10,486 nucleotides of DNA from Zetaproteobacteria bacterium. GTDB lineage: Bacteria > Pseudomonadota > Alphaproteobacteria > Micavibrionales > Micavibrionaceae. Shown here one piece after another: positions 1-6,234 of this stretch. Each line of letters begins with the position of its first letter. Within the stretch, counting starts at the first letter, position 1. Location: the NCBI GenBank assembly GCA_002747015.1, contig NVXI01000001.1:251848-262333 (forward strand), in the 5' to 3' direction. The notes below the pieces were generated by a model. It saw only the letters and a list, made by a program, of their open reading frames with translations, had not been told where the DNA came from and did not search any database. Both the position numbers and the translations under genes were made by a program.

Positions 1-380
1 ATAAAAATTCCATGTAAAAAACAAAAATGAAAAAAATGTTTCATCCGAAAAACAACCAATTTCCTCGCATATAATCTGTACATAAAAAGTGAATAACTCT
101 GTGGACAAGGATTTATAACCCTTAATCACATTACATCACACCCACTTGACAAAGACAATTGATTAATGATAAAAATGATGTACTTCTCTGGATGACCACC
201 TAAAGTTAGCCACATGTATTTTAAATAAAATGACTACATTAATAATGATTTAACCATTTATGTATGATAATGGTATCTAGAGATATATAACTTATCTCAA
301 CCACTTACTGAGTATCAGTATTTTATCCCACTCGTAAACTGAGTAACAGTATCTTAATCTAGGGAAAAAGGAGAAACCTA
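1..380. other. AT-rich non-coding leader upstream of the first DUF4402-like gene
   Basis: No convincing gene is seen in this 380-base stretch; the only ORFs are tiny (for example 15 codons from base 28, with no ribosome binding site). It is strongly A/T-rich. Bases 89-108 contain GTGAATAAC and TGTGGACAA, each one or two changes from the DnaA-box consensus TTATNCACA read on the other strand. A TTGACA hexamer at 146-151 is a good -35 match, but only weak -10 matches (around 169-175) follow at a suitable distance. TATGATAAT at 263-271 could be a -10 region without a clear -35. Two palindromes at 307-319 and 338-350 are listed separately. The most likely role is promoter and operator DNA for the gene at 381. 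Confidence 0.6.
307..350 (+). promoter_or_regulatory. Tandem palindromic operator-like sites upstream of DUF4402-like gene
   Basis: Two related dyads lie 31 bases apart (about three helical turns). The first is ACTGA-GTA-TCAGT at 307-319, a perfect inverted repeat; the second is ACTG-AGTAA-CAGT at 338-350. The flanks also resemble each other (CAGTATTTTAT and CAGTATCTTAAT), so this is a direct repeat of a palindrome. They end 30 bases before the start codon at 381, immediately upstream of the AAAGGAG ribosome binding site. Same-face spacing of two palindromes is typical of a dimeric helix-turn-helix regulator; no regulator gene is in the window. If transcribed, they could instead form small hairpins in the leader RNA. 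Confidence 0.45.
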
Positions 381-965
381 ATGAGACGTAACACCCTTAA
401 ACTTTTGGCATTCGCAAGCGCAGTATCGCTTGGCTTCGCCATCACAAGCAATTCATTTGCTCAAACAGAAACAGTTAACGCATCAATCACTATGACCAGC
501 GCAATCACAACCATTGACGTATCCGACATGGATTTCGGCACATGGGTTGGTATTGTTCCAATTGGTGGCGCGGATGATATTGCAAACGATGTTATCATCA
601 CACTTACAAATGACGGGACAGTTCTTGCAACTGTCGCAGGCGTAACGGATTCTACATTCTTGATTGTTACAGCCGCCGCAACAGAAGGCGTTGTTACCGT
701 TGAAACACCGGCCGCATCATCTCTGACCATAACACGTTCAGGTACAAGTGATTTCGCAGATGCCGGACTATCCCTTACCGCAGCGGGATATAGAACTGCC
801 TCAGAAGGCCCTATCGCCCTGAACGCAGATGCCGCAACAGGTACAGTGACAGTTGTTGCAGCTGCTACTGCAGAAACAGTTACGTTTGGCGGAGACATTA
901 CATTCTCTGGACAAGTACCAGACGGCGCGCATCCTGCAAGCTTTGATGTGGTATTCTCTTACTAG
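381..965 (+). CDS. Secreted DUF4402-like protein (putative surface/fimbrial-type subunit)
   Basis: This 194-residue protein is predicted to be exported. It starts with a classical signal peptide (RR at 2-3, K7, hydrophobic core, probable cleavage after SFA at residue 27, leaving QTETV). The mature part is Thr/Ala/Val-rich with no Cys and little Lys, and reads as beta strands. A strand near 40-54 (ITTIDVSDMDFGTW) and a C-terminal pattern with a Gly-rich turn, then FDVVFSY ending on an aromatic residue, match the plan of DUF4402 proteins, small secreted proteins often coded beside PapD-like chaperones in alphaproteobacteria. The alternating hydrophobic C-terminus ending in Tyr is also what chaperone-usher subunits use for donor-strand pairing. 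The ribosome binding site AAAGGAG sits 7 bases before ATG. The gene converges on the chaperone operon and is followed by a strong terminator. The DUF4402 assignment is by pattern memory; function is unknown. Confidence 0.75.
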   Translation: MRRNTLKLLAFASAVSLGFAITSNSFAQTETVNASITMTSAITTIDVSDMDFGTWVGIVPIGGADDIANDVIITLTNDGTVLATVAGVTDSTFLIVTAAATEGVVTVETPAASSLTITRSGTSDFADAGLSLTAAGYRTASEGPIALNADAATGTVTVVAAATAETVTFGGDITFSGQVPDGAHPASFDVVFSY

Positions 966-989
966 GGTATTTTTCTTAAATTCCCTGAC

Positions 990-1015
990 AAAAAGGCGCT
1001 TATAGGCGCCTTTTT
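990..1015 (+). terminator. Rho-independent terminator of the first DUF4402-like gene
   Basis: The arms AAAAAGGCGC (990-999) and GCGCCTTTTT (1006-1015) are perfectly complementary around a 6-base loop, giving a GC core flanked by an A-tract and a T-tract. It begins 24 bases after the stop codon at 965. The A/T flanks mean it could also stop transcription arriving from the minus strand. Confidence 0.85.
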
Positions 1016-1065
1016 ACATGCCTAAAATAAAATGCTTCACTCCATCCCCACATGAACCAAAGTAA

Positions 1066-1089
1066 AAGCCCCACAAAAAAGCGGGGCTT
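1066..1089 (-). terminator. Hairpin terminator of the minus-strand chaperone operon
   Basis: AAGCCCC (1066-1072) and GGGGCTT (1083-1089) form a 7-base-pair stem around a 10-base loop. Read on the minus strand, it starts about 30 bases after the chaperone stop codon and is followed by a short T run (CTTTTA). The T-tract is short, so termination may be partial; the second terminator at 990-1015 lies behind it. Confidence 0.65.
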
Positions 1090-1120
1090 AACCAATGCCC
1101 TATATTTTAACGGACACAAT

Positions 1121-1975
1121 CTACTCCAAAGGGAACGTTCTCTCTGTGTAGATATAATTATTTCCGGATACATTACTATACGTATAATCATACATAACAA
1201 TACGCAACGAACCACCAACAATATCTTTGATCAAATGCACATCAAAAACACGGCGATCCACTTCTGGGAATATGTGCGCATTACTAATCTCTCCAACGCG
1301 TGTCTCATCACCATTTTCATCAATATGATACACCATCAAATGCCCTAGAATAGAATATGGCGCACCTTCGCGATGAACCGGCACAGCCACCTTCAAAAAT
1401 CCGTTTTTCTGATTCCGTGAAAGACTAATACGCCCAATAGAAGAATTAACGTCAACCTTCCCTGAGCGAACAATAATTGGGATCGTGTAGCCAACATTAA
1501 CCTCCACACCCAACCTAGAAATAGGCCTACCATTTTTCGCATTTCCCGTCGGAACAACATCAGGATCATCATTTGGAACAGTCGAGATGCCCAAATGCAC
1601 ATGATAATCCCCCTCCGGCATATCCGCAGGCCGACGTAATGCCAAACGTATTTTTTGCACTGCCCCCGGCTGTAACGTTACCTGCCTAGGTGAAAAAACA
1701 ATGTATTTCGACACATCATAATCCATATCCGCTTGATTCAAAGGTTTATAGGCGGGGCCCTCTTCCTGCATCTTGAAAAAACGCCAAGATATTTTATAGG
1801 TACTGACCTTATCCCCGTTATTCGCAAGAGTAACCACACCAAAACGGTCACGCTCCCCGAACACAACGCGTGTCGGCGTAATCAAAATATCAGCATGCGC
1901 AACGCTGGAACCACCAACAAGACAACCACCCCAAACAGCACCCATAACAAAAAGGGCCATCAAATATTTTTTCAT
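1121..1975 (-). CDS. PapD-like periplasmic fimbrial-type chaperone
   Basis: This 284-residue exported protein is predicted to bind secreted subunits in the periplasm and cap their incomplete Ig folds. A signal peptide ends after VAHA (residue 28). The mature N-terminus, DILITPTRVVFGERDR, is the first strand of the pili-assembly chaperone domain. Residues 94-118 (FSPRQVTLQPGAVQKIRL, then RRPADMPEGDYHVHL at 114-128) carry the family pattern of 'P-R-x-x-x-L-x-P-G-x-x-Q-x-[IV]-R' followed by a Pro and Gly/Asp turn, and YTIPIIVR (163-170) closes domain 1. The rest (about 180-284) would be the second Ig-like domain. AAGGAAG lies 8 bases before ATG. It is the second gene of an operon, 43 bases after a DUF4402-like gene, the usual partner type. 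No usher is in the window. The subunit partners are inferred from neighbourhood, not shown. Confidence 0.85.
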   Translation of the reverse strand: MKKYLMALFVMGAVWGGCLVGGSSVAHADILITPTRVVFGERDRFGVVTLANNGDKVSTYKISWRFFKMQEEGPAYKPLNQADMDYDVSKYIVFSPRQVTLQPGAVQKIRLALRRPADMPEGDYHVHLGISTVPNDDPDVVPTGNAKNGRPISRLGVEVNVGYTIPIIVRSGKVDVNSSIGRISLSRNQKNGFLKVAVPVHREGAPYSILGHLMVYHIDENGDETRVGEISNAHIFPEVDRRVFDVHLIKDIVGGSLRIVMYDYTYSNVSGNNYIYTERTFPLE

Positions 1976-2018
1976 TCTTTATTCTTCCTTTTTTACTTTA
2001 ATAAAACCATGTAACATA

Positions 2019-2477
2019 TTAAAAATTAATCTGAATTTGTATTGTGCCATTGAACGTTTGATCGATATATGAACCACCAAGACCATTTGTTCGCGCCGTC
2101 GCACCGACCTCAATCCTCGCAACGCCCGAACCATCCGTACTACCAGGGTGTGTTTCTTGAAAATTAATCATCTGCAAATCAAACCCTGACCCACTTAACG
2201 GCGTCACTTGCGTAACCGTAACACTTGCAATAGCAGTACTGGGCGCCATACCATCAAGATCATAAATCCCTTCCACTGGCGCCGTAATTTCAATAAAACC
2301 AGCGGCCGAAAAAGTAAAACTACTATTGGTATTAATAGTAATATCATACGCGGCGTCATTATTTTTCATCACAAACTCACCAAAACTAAGAGCCTGAATA
2401 GTTGTAACCCCCGCATACGAAGGAAGAGTCGCAAGAAAAACGTACACAAAACAGACAAAATACCCGAAAAAACGCAC
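2019..2477 (-). CDS. Secreted DUF4402-like protein, first gene of the chaperone operon (GTG start)
   Basis: The start is chosen at GTG 2477, which gives 152 residues, because GGGAG lies 7 bases upstream and translation from there produces a clean signal peptide (VRFFGYFVCFVYVFLATLPSYA, cleaved before GVTT). An in-frame ATG at 2543 would add 22 residues in front of the signal sequence and has no good ribosome binding site. The mature part begins TTIQALSFGEF, the 'x-L-x-F-G' strand of DUF4402-like proteins, has beta-strand repeats (FTFSAAGFIEITAP, IASVTVTQV) and ends FNGTIQIQINF, an alternating hydrophobic C-terminal strand finishing on an aromatic, as in chaperone-dependent subunits. It is shorter than the 194-residue relative at 381. 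The chaperone follows 43 bases downstream, so it is the likely client. Family assignment is by pattern; function is not established. Confidence 0.7.
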   Translation of the reverse strand: MRFFGYFVCFVYVFLATLPSYAGVTTIQALSFGEFVMKNNDAAYDITINTNSSFTFSAAGFIEITAPVEGIYDLDGMAPSTAIASVTVTQVTPLSGSGFDLQMINFQETHPGSTDGSGVARIEVGATARTNGLGGSYIDQTFNGTIQIQINF

Positions 2478-2537
2478 GCTCAAACTCCCAAATATCCATG
2501 ACAATGAACAACCATACAAAAAGCCATCGCCCTCTGC

Positions 2538-2554
2538 AATCACTATCAGTGATA
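2538..2554 (-). promoter_or_regulatory. Operator-like palindrome upstream of DUF4402/chaperone operon
   Basis: ATCACT-ATC-AGTGAT (2539-2553) is a perfect inverted repeat; extended by one base each side it is AATCAC-N5-GTGATA. The spacing and half-site resemble lambda-type repressor operators (TATCAC-N5-GTGATA), and CTATCAGTGATA (2543-2554) is also found inside the Tn10 tet operator. These likenesses only say that it looks like a site for a dimeric helix-turn-helix protein. Its centre is 69 bases upstream of the GTG start at 2477. It shares TATCAGT with the palindrome at 307-319, whose centre is 68 bases before the other DUF4402-like gene. Confidence 0.5.
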
Positions 2555-2671
2555 ATCAATGCCACAATATGTGCACAACTCCCAGCCTCACTCAAACACA
2601 CAATTCAACCTTCTCTAGAAATAAATCCCTAAAAGCAACCATAATTTTGCACTTTATTTTTAAATATCCTA

Positions 2672-2701
2672 TTGATGCCAATGGTGTTTTTAGGATAGAA
2701 T
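2672..2701 (+). promoter_or_regulatory. Possible sigma-70-type promoter for the AMIN lipoprotein
   Basis: TTGATG (2672-2677) and TAGAAT (2696-2701) are separated by 18 bases and match the -35 and -10 consensus at four and five positions. Transcription would start near 2708, leaving a leader of about 70 bases before ATG 2778. Prediction from hexamers only, in an AT-rich region where chance matches are common. Confidence 0.4.
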
Positions 2702-2777
2702 CTAACTTGGTGTTTTCTGCTGCGTACTTTTCTTAGTTCTTAACGTCTCTATTCTGAGGCTTGTGGTTCTTAACTAT

Positions 2778-3800
2778 ATGTATAAAAAAATAGCTCTGAG
2801 TCTATGTTTGACACTATTTTTAGGTCTACTTACTGCGTGTAGTCCTGAGGGTCTTTTGCACCTAAAAAAAGCCGAATCATCCACCACTAAAACCTCAAGA
2901 AATTCAGAAAACACTAAGAAAAACCAAGGGATTAGTACGCCGATAGCCCTTCCTCCTGCATTTAACACCCAACCCTTAAAGCCTGGCCAGACAAATACCC
3001 AGTACATGCCCAATGGCCTGCCGCTTTTAAAGCCAATGAAGGGTATCAACGCAGATACGCTCTTTACAGAAAACATCAAAAACGCCGGTGAGCGCTTCAA
3101 TCGCGTTGAAAATGCCGTTGTTGATCTCAGAAAAGAATTCGAAGTTTACAAACCATCTATCGTCCGATTAGCCGCTGTGGAGTCGGACATACAGAACCTT
3201 ATCAAAGAATTAGAGGTATTGCTGCAGGAAACACCAGCCAATCAGCCACCTCAAGCATTGATAGAGATCTCTGAACCTCAATTGCAAGTAAAGCAATTAG
3301 AGCCGCAGCAAACCCCGCCACCCGAGCAACAGAAAATTGCTCAGGTTCAGCCCTCTGATCATATTGAAAAGGAAAAACCATTCGAAAAACCATATAAAAA
3401 ACCACCGGAGAAACCTCCAAAGAAAGCCACCACCACCAAGAAAGCACCACCACCTAGTCATGATGGTGTGGTCGCCTTAAATCTGCGCGTTGGAGAGCAC
3501 GCAGACAAATTGCGTATCGTGCTTGACACCAACCATAGAACCAACTTCAGTATCGATCTGGACAATAATGAAAAGCTTATTATTATCGAACTACCGGAGG
3601 CACGATGGATTGACGGCAACAACAAAAACTTCAAACATTCAAAACTGTTAGAATCGCTTAGTGTGGAACCGCTTAATAATGGCAAAGGCAGTATGATCGT
3701 CCTGTCTTTAAAGAAAACAACTCAAATATTACGAGAAAAGCGCCTCTCTCCGGATAACGACAATGCGTATCATCGTATCTACTTTGATTTATCACCCTAA
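2778..3800 (+). CDS. Lipoprotein with coiled coil, Pro/Lys-rich linker and C-terminal AMIN-like domain
   Basis: The 340-residue product is predicted to be a lipid-anchored envelope protein. Start at ATG 2778 gives MYKK and a short lipoprotein signal with lipobox LTAC (Cys21). A GTG at 2763 would add five residues; GAGG lies only 3 bases before it and 18 before the ATG, so neither has ideal spacing. Residues 22-90 are low-complexity, rich in Ser/Thr/Lys then Pro. Residues 96-150 form a likely coiled coil (RFNRVENAVVDLRKEFE, IQNLIKELEVLL). Residues 151-228 are a flexible Gln/Pro/Lys linker with repeated K-P-P. Residues 229-340 (VVALNLRVGEHADKLRIVLD, then KLIIIELPEARW and YHRIYFDLSP) resemble an AMIN domain, the module that targets amidases and secretins to peptidoglycan. 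It probably ties the membrane to the cell wall. No enzymatic domain is seen. It lies 123 bases before wbaP in the same direction, so a link to polysaccharide export is possible but unproven. Confidence 0.75.
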   Translation: MYKKIALSLCLTLFLGLLTACSPEGLLHLKKAESSTTKTSRNSENTKKNQGISTPIALPPAFNTQPLKPGQTNTQYMPNGLPLLKPMKGINADTLFTENIKNAGERFNRVENAVVDLRKEFEVYKPSIVRLAAVESDIQNLIKELEVLLQETPANQPPQALIEISEPQLQVKQLEPQQTPPPEQQKIAQVQPSDHIEKEKPFEKPYKKPPEKPPKKATTTKKAPPPSHDGVVALNLRVGEHADKLRIVLDTNHRTNFSIDLDNNEKLIIIELPEARWIDGNNKNFKHSKLLESLSVEPLNNGKGSMIVLSLKKTTQILREKRLSPDNDNAYHRIYFDLSP

Positions 3801-3923
3801 ATCAAAAATATATTCTTTCATCGACACTTGCCTATGGTTTCAACATATCTTAATAAATGCAGCCTATTATGCAGCTATAGACACAATTACTTAAACAATA
3901 AAACAGCATGAACCGAGCCTATA

Positions 3924-5426
3924 ATGTTACCAAGTAACGCAAATAAAAAAAGCGAAAAAACAAGACCCCTTGTTAAAGAAACAATCAGTATCACTTTATT
4001 TTTCTCTGATATGATCGCCATGAGCTTATCTTTCATTCTGGCCTTGTTAACGGCGCAATTCTTAAAAGATCTCATTTTTCCAGGAATATACAATAAGCCC
4101 CTATCTGATTATACAATGATCCGTGATCTATTTTTTGTATGGATGTGCCCGATTGTTCTATTCCTATTCTTTACCAAAGGCCATTATACACAACGTGTGC
4201 CATGGTGGAGCCAAGTTCAAAACGTCCTCTCAGTGTGCTTAATGGCACTTATTATGGATGGCTTTATTCGTTTTGCCCTTGATATGTCTTTTTCCAGATT
4301 ACTCATCGGCTTAAGCTGGGTTTACGTATTCTTTTTGACCCTAACAGGACGACAAATTGTTTATGCCATTGCCCGCAAAAAAAATATCTGGCGCATACCA
4401 ACAATCCTGATCGGTGACATTAATACTATCACAGACGTCTTGTTTGCATTCAACGCAGATCTCTACACTGGCTATGACATTAAGACAGTTTCCCTGCGCG
4501 ATCGAGAGGCTGCAAAAGGCCTCGACATGAGTGCTATCCCTGCCCAATACAAAGATATTAACGTCATACACGGTAAAATTAATTACCATGAATATATACA
4601 ACAAAATATCGACCATTTTTTCGTTATCTCTCTGGAAACATTCCGAGGAGAAGAGCGCGATGAACTTATCAACGCTTTAACAGAGCTAAAAGCGTTATAC
4701 GCCATTGTCCCGCCCGTATCACGTGTCAGCCTATTCGAAATGGAACCACGATACTTCTTCGGCTATGACATTATGCTACTCCATGCCAAAACTTCCATAT
4801 TCTCCCCTATGGGACGTTTTCTAAAACGCACCATGGATATTGGCATTGCCTCTGCCGCACTAATTTGCCTTTCTCCTGTCATACTAAGCGTTATGGCTCT
4901 TTTAAAAATCGAAGGACAAGGTGGATCATTCTTTTATGGTGGATATCGCATCGGCAGGAATGGAAACAAGTTTAAATGTTGGAAACTCCAATCCATGGAA
5001 CCAAATACAGATCACTTGCTTCATGAACTCCTTGAACGCGATCCCGAAGCAAAAGCACAATGGGAAGAATTTAGAAAACTAAGAGATGACCCACGTGTAA
5101 CAACCAAAACCGCGCGTATCATCCGCAAGACTAGCATTGATGAACTGCCACAGCTTTGGAACGTCATAATAGGTGATATGAGTTTGGTTGGCCCGCGCCC
5201 TATCCTTGATGAGGAAGTGCCCCTCTTCGGTGACGCGATAAAACATTATTACCAAGTTCGCCCGGGTATCACTGGCCTCTGGCAAGTTAGTGGACGCAGC
5301 GATGCAAGCTTTGACAGGCGCGTCTATTGGGATGGCTGGTATGTACGAAACTGGTCAGTCTGGGGTGACATTGTGATTATGATCAAAACACTACGCGTTG
5401 TTCTCGGCGGCTCAGGTGCTTATTAA
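3924..5426 (+). CDS. wbaP: WbaP-type undecaprenyl-phosphate sugar-1-phosphate transferase
   Basis: This inner-membrane enzyme would transfer a sugar-1-phosphate (galactose in the best-known members) from a UDP-sugar to undecaprenyl phosphate, the first step of O-antigen or exopolysaccharide repeat-unit synthesis. At 500 residues it is the long polytopic form. Helices are at about 21-47, 66-84, 98-118 and 126-146, followed by a soluble central domain (155-290) and the catalytic sugar-transferase domain (about 298-500). That domain shows KRTMDIG at the re-entrant helix with Pro318, YRIGRNGNKFKCWK (341-354), RKTSIDELPQLWN (401-413) with the catalytic Asp406-Glu407, GDMSLVGPRP (417-426) and RPGITGLWQVSGR (446-458). 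The HLLHELLERDPEAKAQWEEF insert and the C-terminal GAY are typical of WbaP rather than short PglC-type enzymes. One oddity: the usual K-F-R-S-M reads K-L-Q-S-M (354-358). The sugar cannot be told from sequence. The 3' end overlaps the convergent CinA-like gene. Confidence 0.88.
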   Translation: MLPSNANKKSEKTRPLVKETISITLFFSDMIAMSLSFILALLTAQFLKDLIFPGIYNKPLSDYTMIRDLFFVWMCPIVLFLFFTKGHYTQRVPWWSQVQNVLSVCLMALIMDGFIRFALDMSFSRLLIGLSWVYVFFLTLTGRQIVYAIARKKNIWRIPTILIGDINTITDVLFAFNADLYTGYDIKTVSLRDREAAKGLDMSAIPAQYKDINVIHGKINYHEYIQQNIDHFFVISLETFRGEERDELINALTELKALYAIVPPVSRVSLFEMEPRYFFGYDIMLLHAKTSIFSPMGRFLKRTMDIGIASAALICLSPVILSVMALLKIEGQGGSFFYGGYRIGRNGNKFKCWKLQSMEPNTDHLLHELLERDPEAKAQWEEFRKLRDDPRVTTKTARIIRKTSIDELPQLWNVIIGDMSLVGPRPILDEEVPLFGDAIKHYYQVRPGITGLWQVSGRSDASFDRRVYWDGWYVRNWSVWGDIVIMIKTLRVVLGGSGAY

Positions 5427-6143
5427 TTTTTCAACCATGTGCAAAACATCAGATGTAGCCTTTACCAAATCATCTTCAATGTGAGAGCGAAGAACGACAT
5501 TCACGCCCAATACGCCATCTTTGAAATAAGGATAGCTTCCTATGTCCACACTCTTCCATTGATCTTGAATCTCAGCCAATGGTTCGGCAATTATACTCTC
5601 CGTTAAATTGCATGGAACAGTTCGTGAGAGAATAACCGCGCCACCAGCTAAACTATAAGCAATATGATCCATCATCGCCTGCATAATGCGTGGAACCCCT
5701 GCCATAACATATGTGTTTTTAATAATGAACCCAGGGGCCGCAGATACGGGGTTAGGCACAAGCTCTGCCCCCGCAGGGATACGCGCCATCCTAAGACGTG
5801 CTTCGTTCAAATCACCCTCGCCATAATGCGCAAGCAATAACGCTCTAGCCTGCGGATTTTCAACCAATTCAACATCAAAGGCCTTCGCAACACTGGCCGC
5901 CGTAATATCATCATGTGTCGGCCCTATTCCACCGCTGGTAAAGATATAATCCACCTGAGGGCTCAACGCCCTAATCGTTGAAACAATCATATCCTCAAGG
6001 TCAGGAATAATACGTACCTCCGTCAAGACAACACCACACTCAACCAATTTATTCGCGACATAGTTGATATTCAAATCCTGTGTTCGTCCCGATAAAATTT
6101 CATTGCCAATCACAATCATTGCCGCTGTATATTGTTTGCCCAT
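5412..6143 (-). CDS. CinA N-terminal-type (MoaB/MoCF-like) protein, standalone
   Basis: The 243-residue product is a standalone COG1058-type protein, the N-terminal half of CinA, related to molybdopterin-binding MoaB/MogA folds. Members linked to CinA have been assigned ADP-ribose or nucleotide pyrophosphatase activity; the activity here is not established. Diagnostic stretches are VIGNEILSGRTQDLN (11-25), TSGGIGPTHDD (69-79), NPVSAAPGF (131-139) and MAGVP (147-151). The C-terminal nicotinamide-nucleotide amidase domain of full-length CinA is absent, as is common in alphaproteobacteria. The start was set at ATG 6143 since the motif follows at the normal distance; ATG 6152 adds three residues and is also possible. 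A longer reading to 6305 would run into map coding sequence on the other strand and is unlikely. It is divergent from map (91 bases apart) and its last codons overlap the end of wbaP by 15 bases. Confidence 0.85.
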   Translation of the reverse strand: MGKQYTAAMIVIGNEILSGRTQDLNINYVANKLVECGVVLTEVRIIPDLEDMIVSTIRALSPQVDYIFTSGGIGPTHDDITAASVAKAFDVELVENPQARALLLAHYGEGDLNEARLRMARIPAGAELVPNPVSAAPGFIIKNTYVMAGVPRIMQAMMDHIAYSLAGGAVILSRTVPCNLTESIIAEPLAEIQDQWKSVDIGSYPYFKDGVLGVNVVLRSHIEDDLVKATSDVLHMVEKLIST

Positions 6144-6161
6144 TGAATTCATCCAATCTTC

Positions 6162-6188
6162 TTTACACGCCTTACACAAAGCTATATT
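6162..6188 (+). promoter_or_regulatory. Possible promoter of the map-radC-lipoprotein cluster
   Basis: TTTACA (6162-6167) and TATATT (6183-6188) each match the sigma-70 hexamers at five of six positions, but the spacer is 15 bases, shorter than the ideal 17. The pair lies in the 91-base gap between the divergent cinA-like and map genes, so a promoter is needed here. A direct repeat TTACAC-gcc-TTACAC overlaps the -35 region. Confidence 0.35.
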
Positions 6189-6234
6189 TAACATGTGTAG
6201 GAAAAAGATGACAGACTTTGCAAAAGGAATACAA

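Larger units (their letters stand above)
2478..2777. other. Divergent intergenic region between DUF4402 operon and AMIN lipoprotein
   Basis: About 300 bases with no supported gene lie between two divergent transcription units. It holds a strong palindrome at 2538-2554 facing the minus-strand operon and a probable promoter at 2672-2701 facing the plus-strand lipoprotein, both listed separately. Open frames through it on the minus strand run into the operon's leader and have no ribosome binding site or coding character. I could not pick a convincing -35/-10 pair for the minus-strand operon. Confidence 0.6.

Noticed and set aside
461..898. A 145-residue open frame antisense to the DUF4402-like gene at 381
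   Set aside because: It has no ribosome binding site, and its composition is explained as the mirror of an Ala/Thr/Val-rich gene. The plus-strand frame has a signal peptide, a strong ribosome binding site and a terminator.
1915..1975. Reading the chaperone N-terminus as a lipoprotein because of Cys18 (WGGC)
   Set aside because: The residue at -3 is Trp, which does not fit a lipobox, while VAHA before DILITP is a standard signal peptidase I site and gives the normal chaperone N-terminus.
1733..2501. Plus-strand open frames (1733-2014 and 2208-2501) across the chaperone operon
   Set aside because: They encode Asn/Thr/Lys-rich sequence without domain or signal features and are antisense to well-supported genes with proper ribosome binding sites.
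2540..2558. A true tet operator, suggested by 15 of 19 matches to the Tn10 tetO sequence
   Set aside because: No tetR or tetA is present. The match is centred on a palindrome that equally resembles lambda-type operators, so it is recorded only as a generic dyad.
3857..3875. Direct repeat ATGCAGC upstream of wbaP
   Set aside because: Two 7-base copies 12 bases apart are compatible with chance in a 123-base gap, and no dyad or promoter pair fits around them convincingly.
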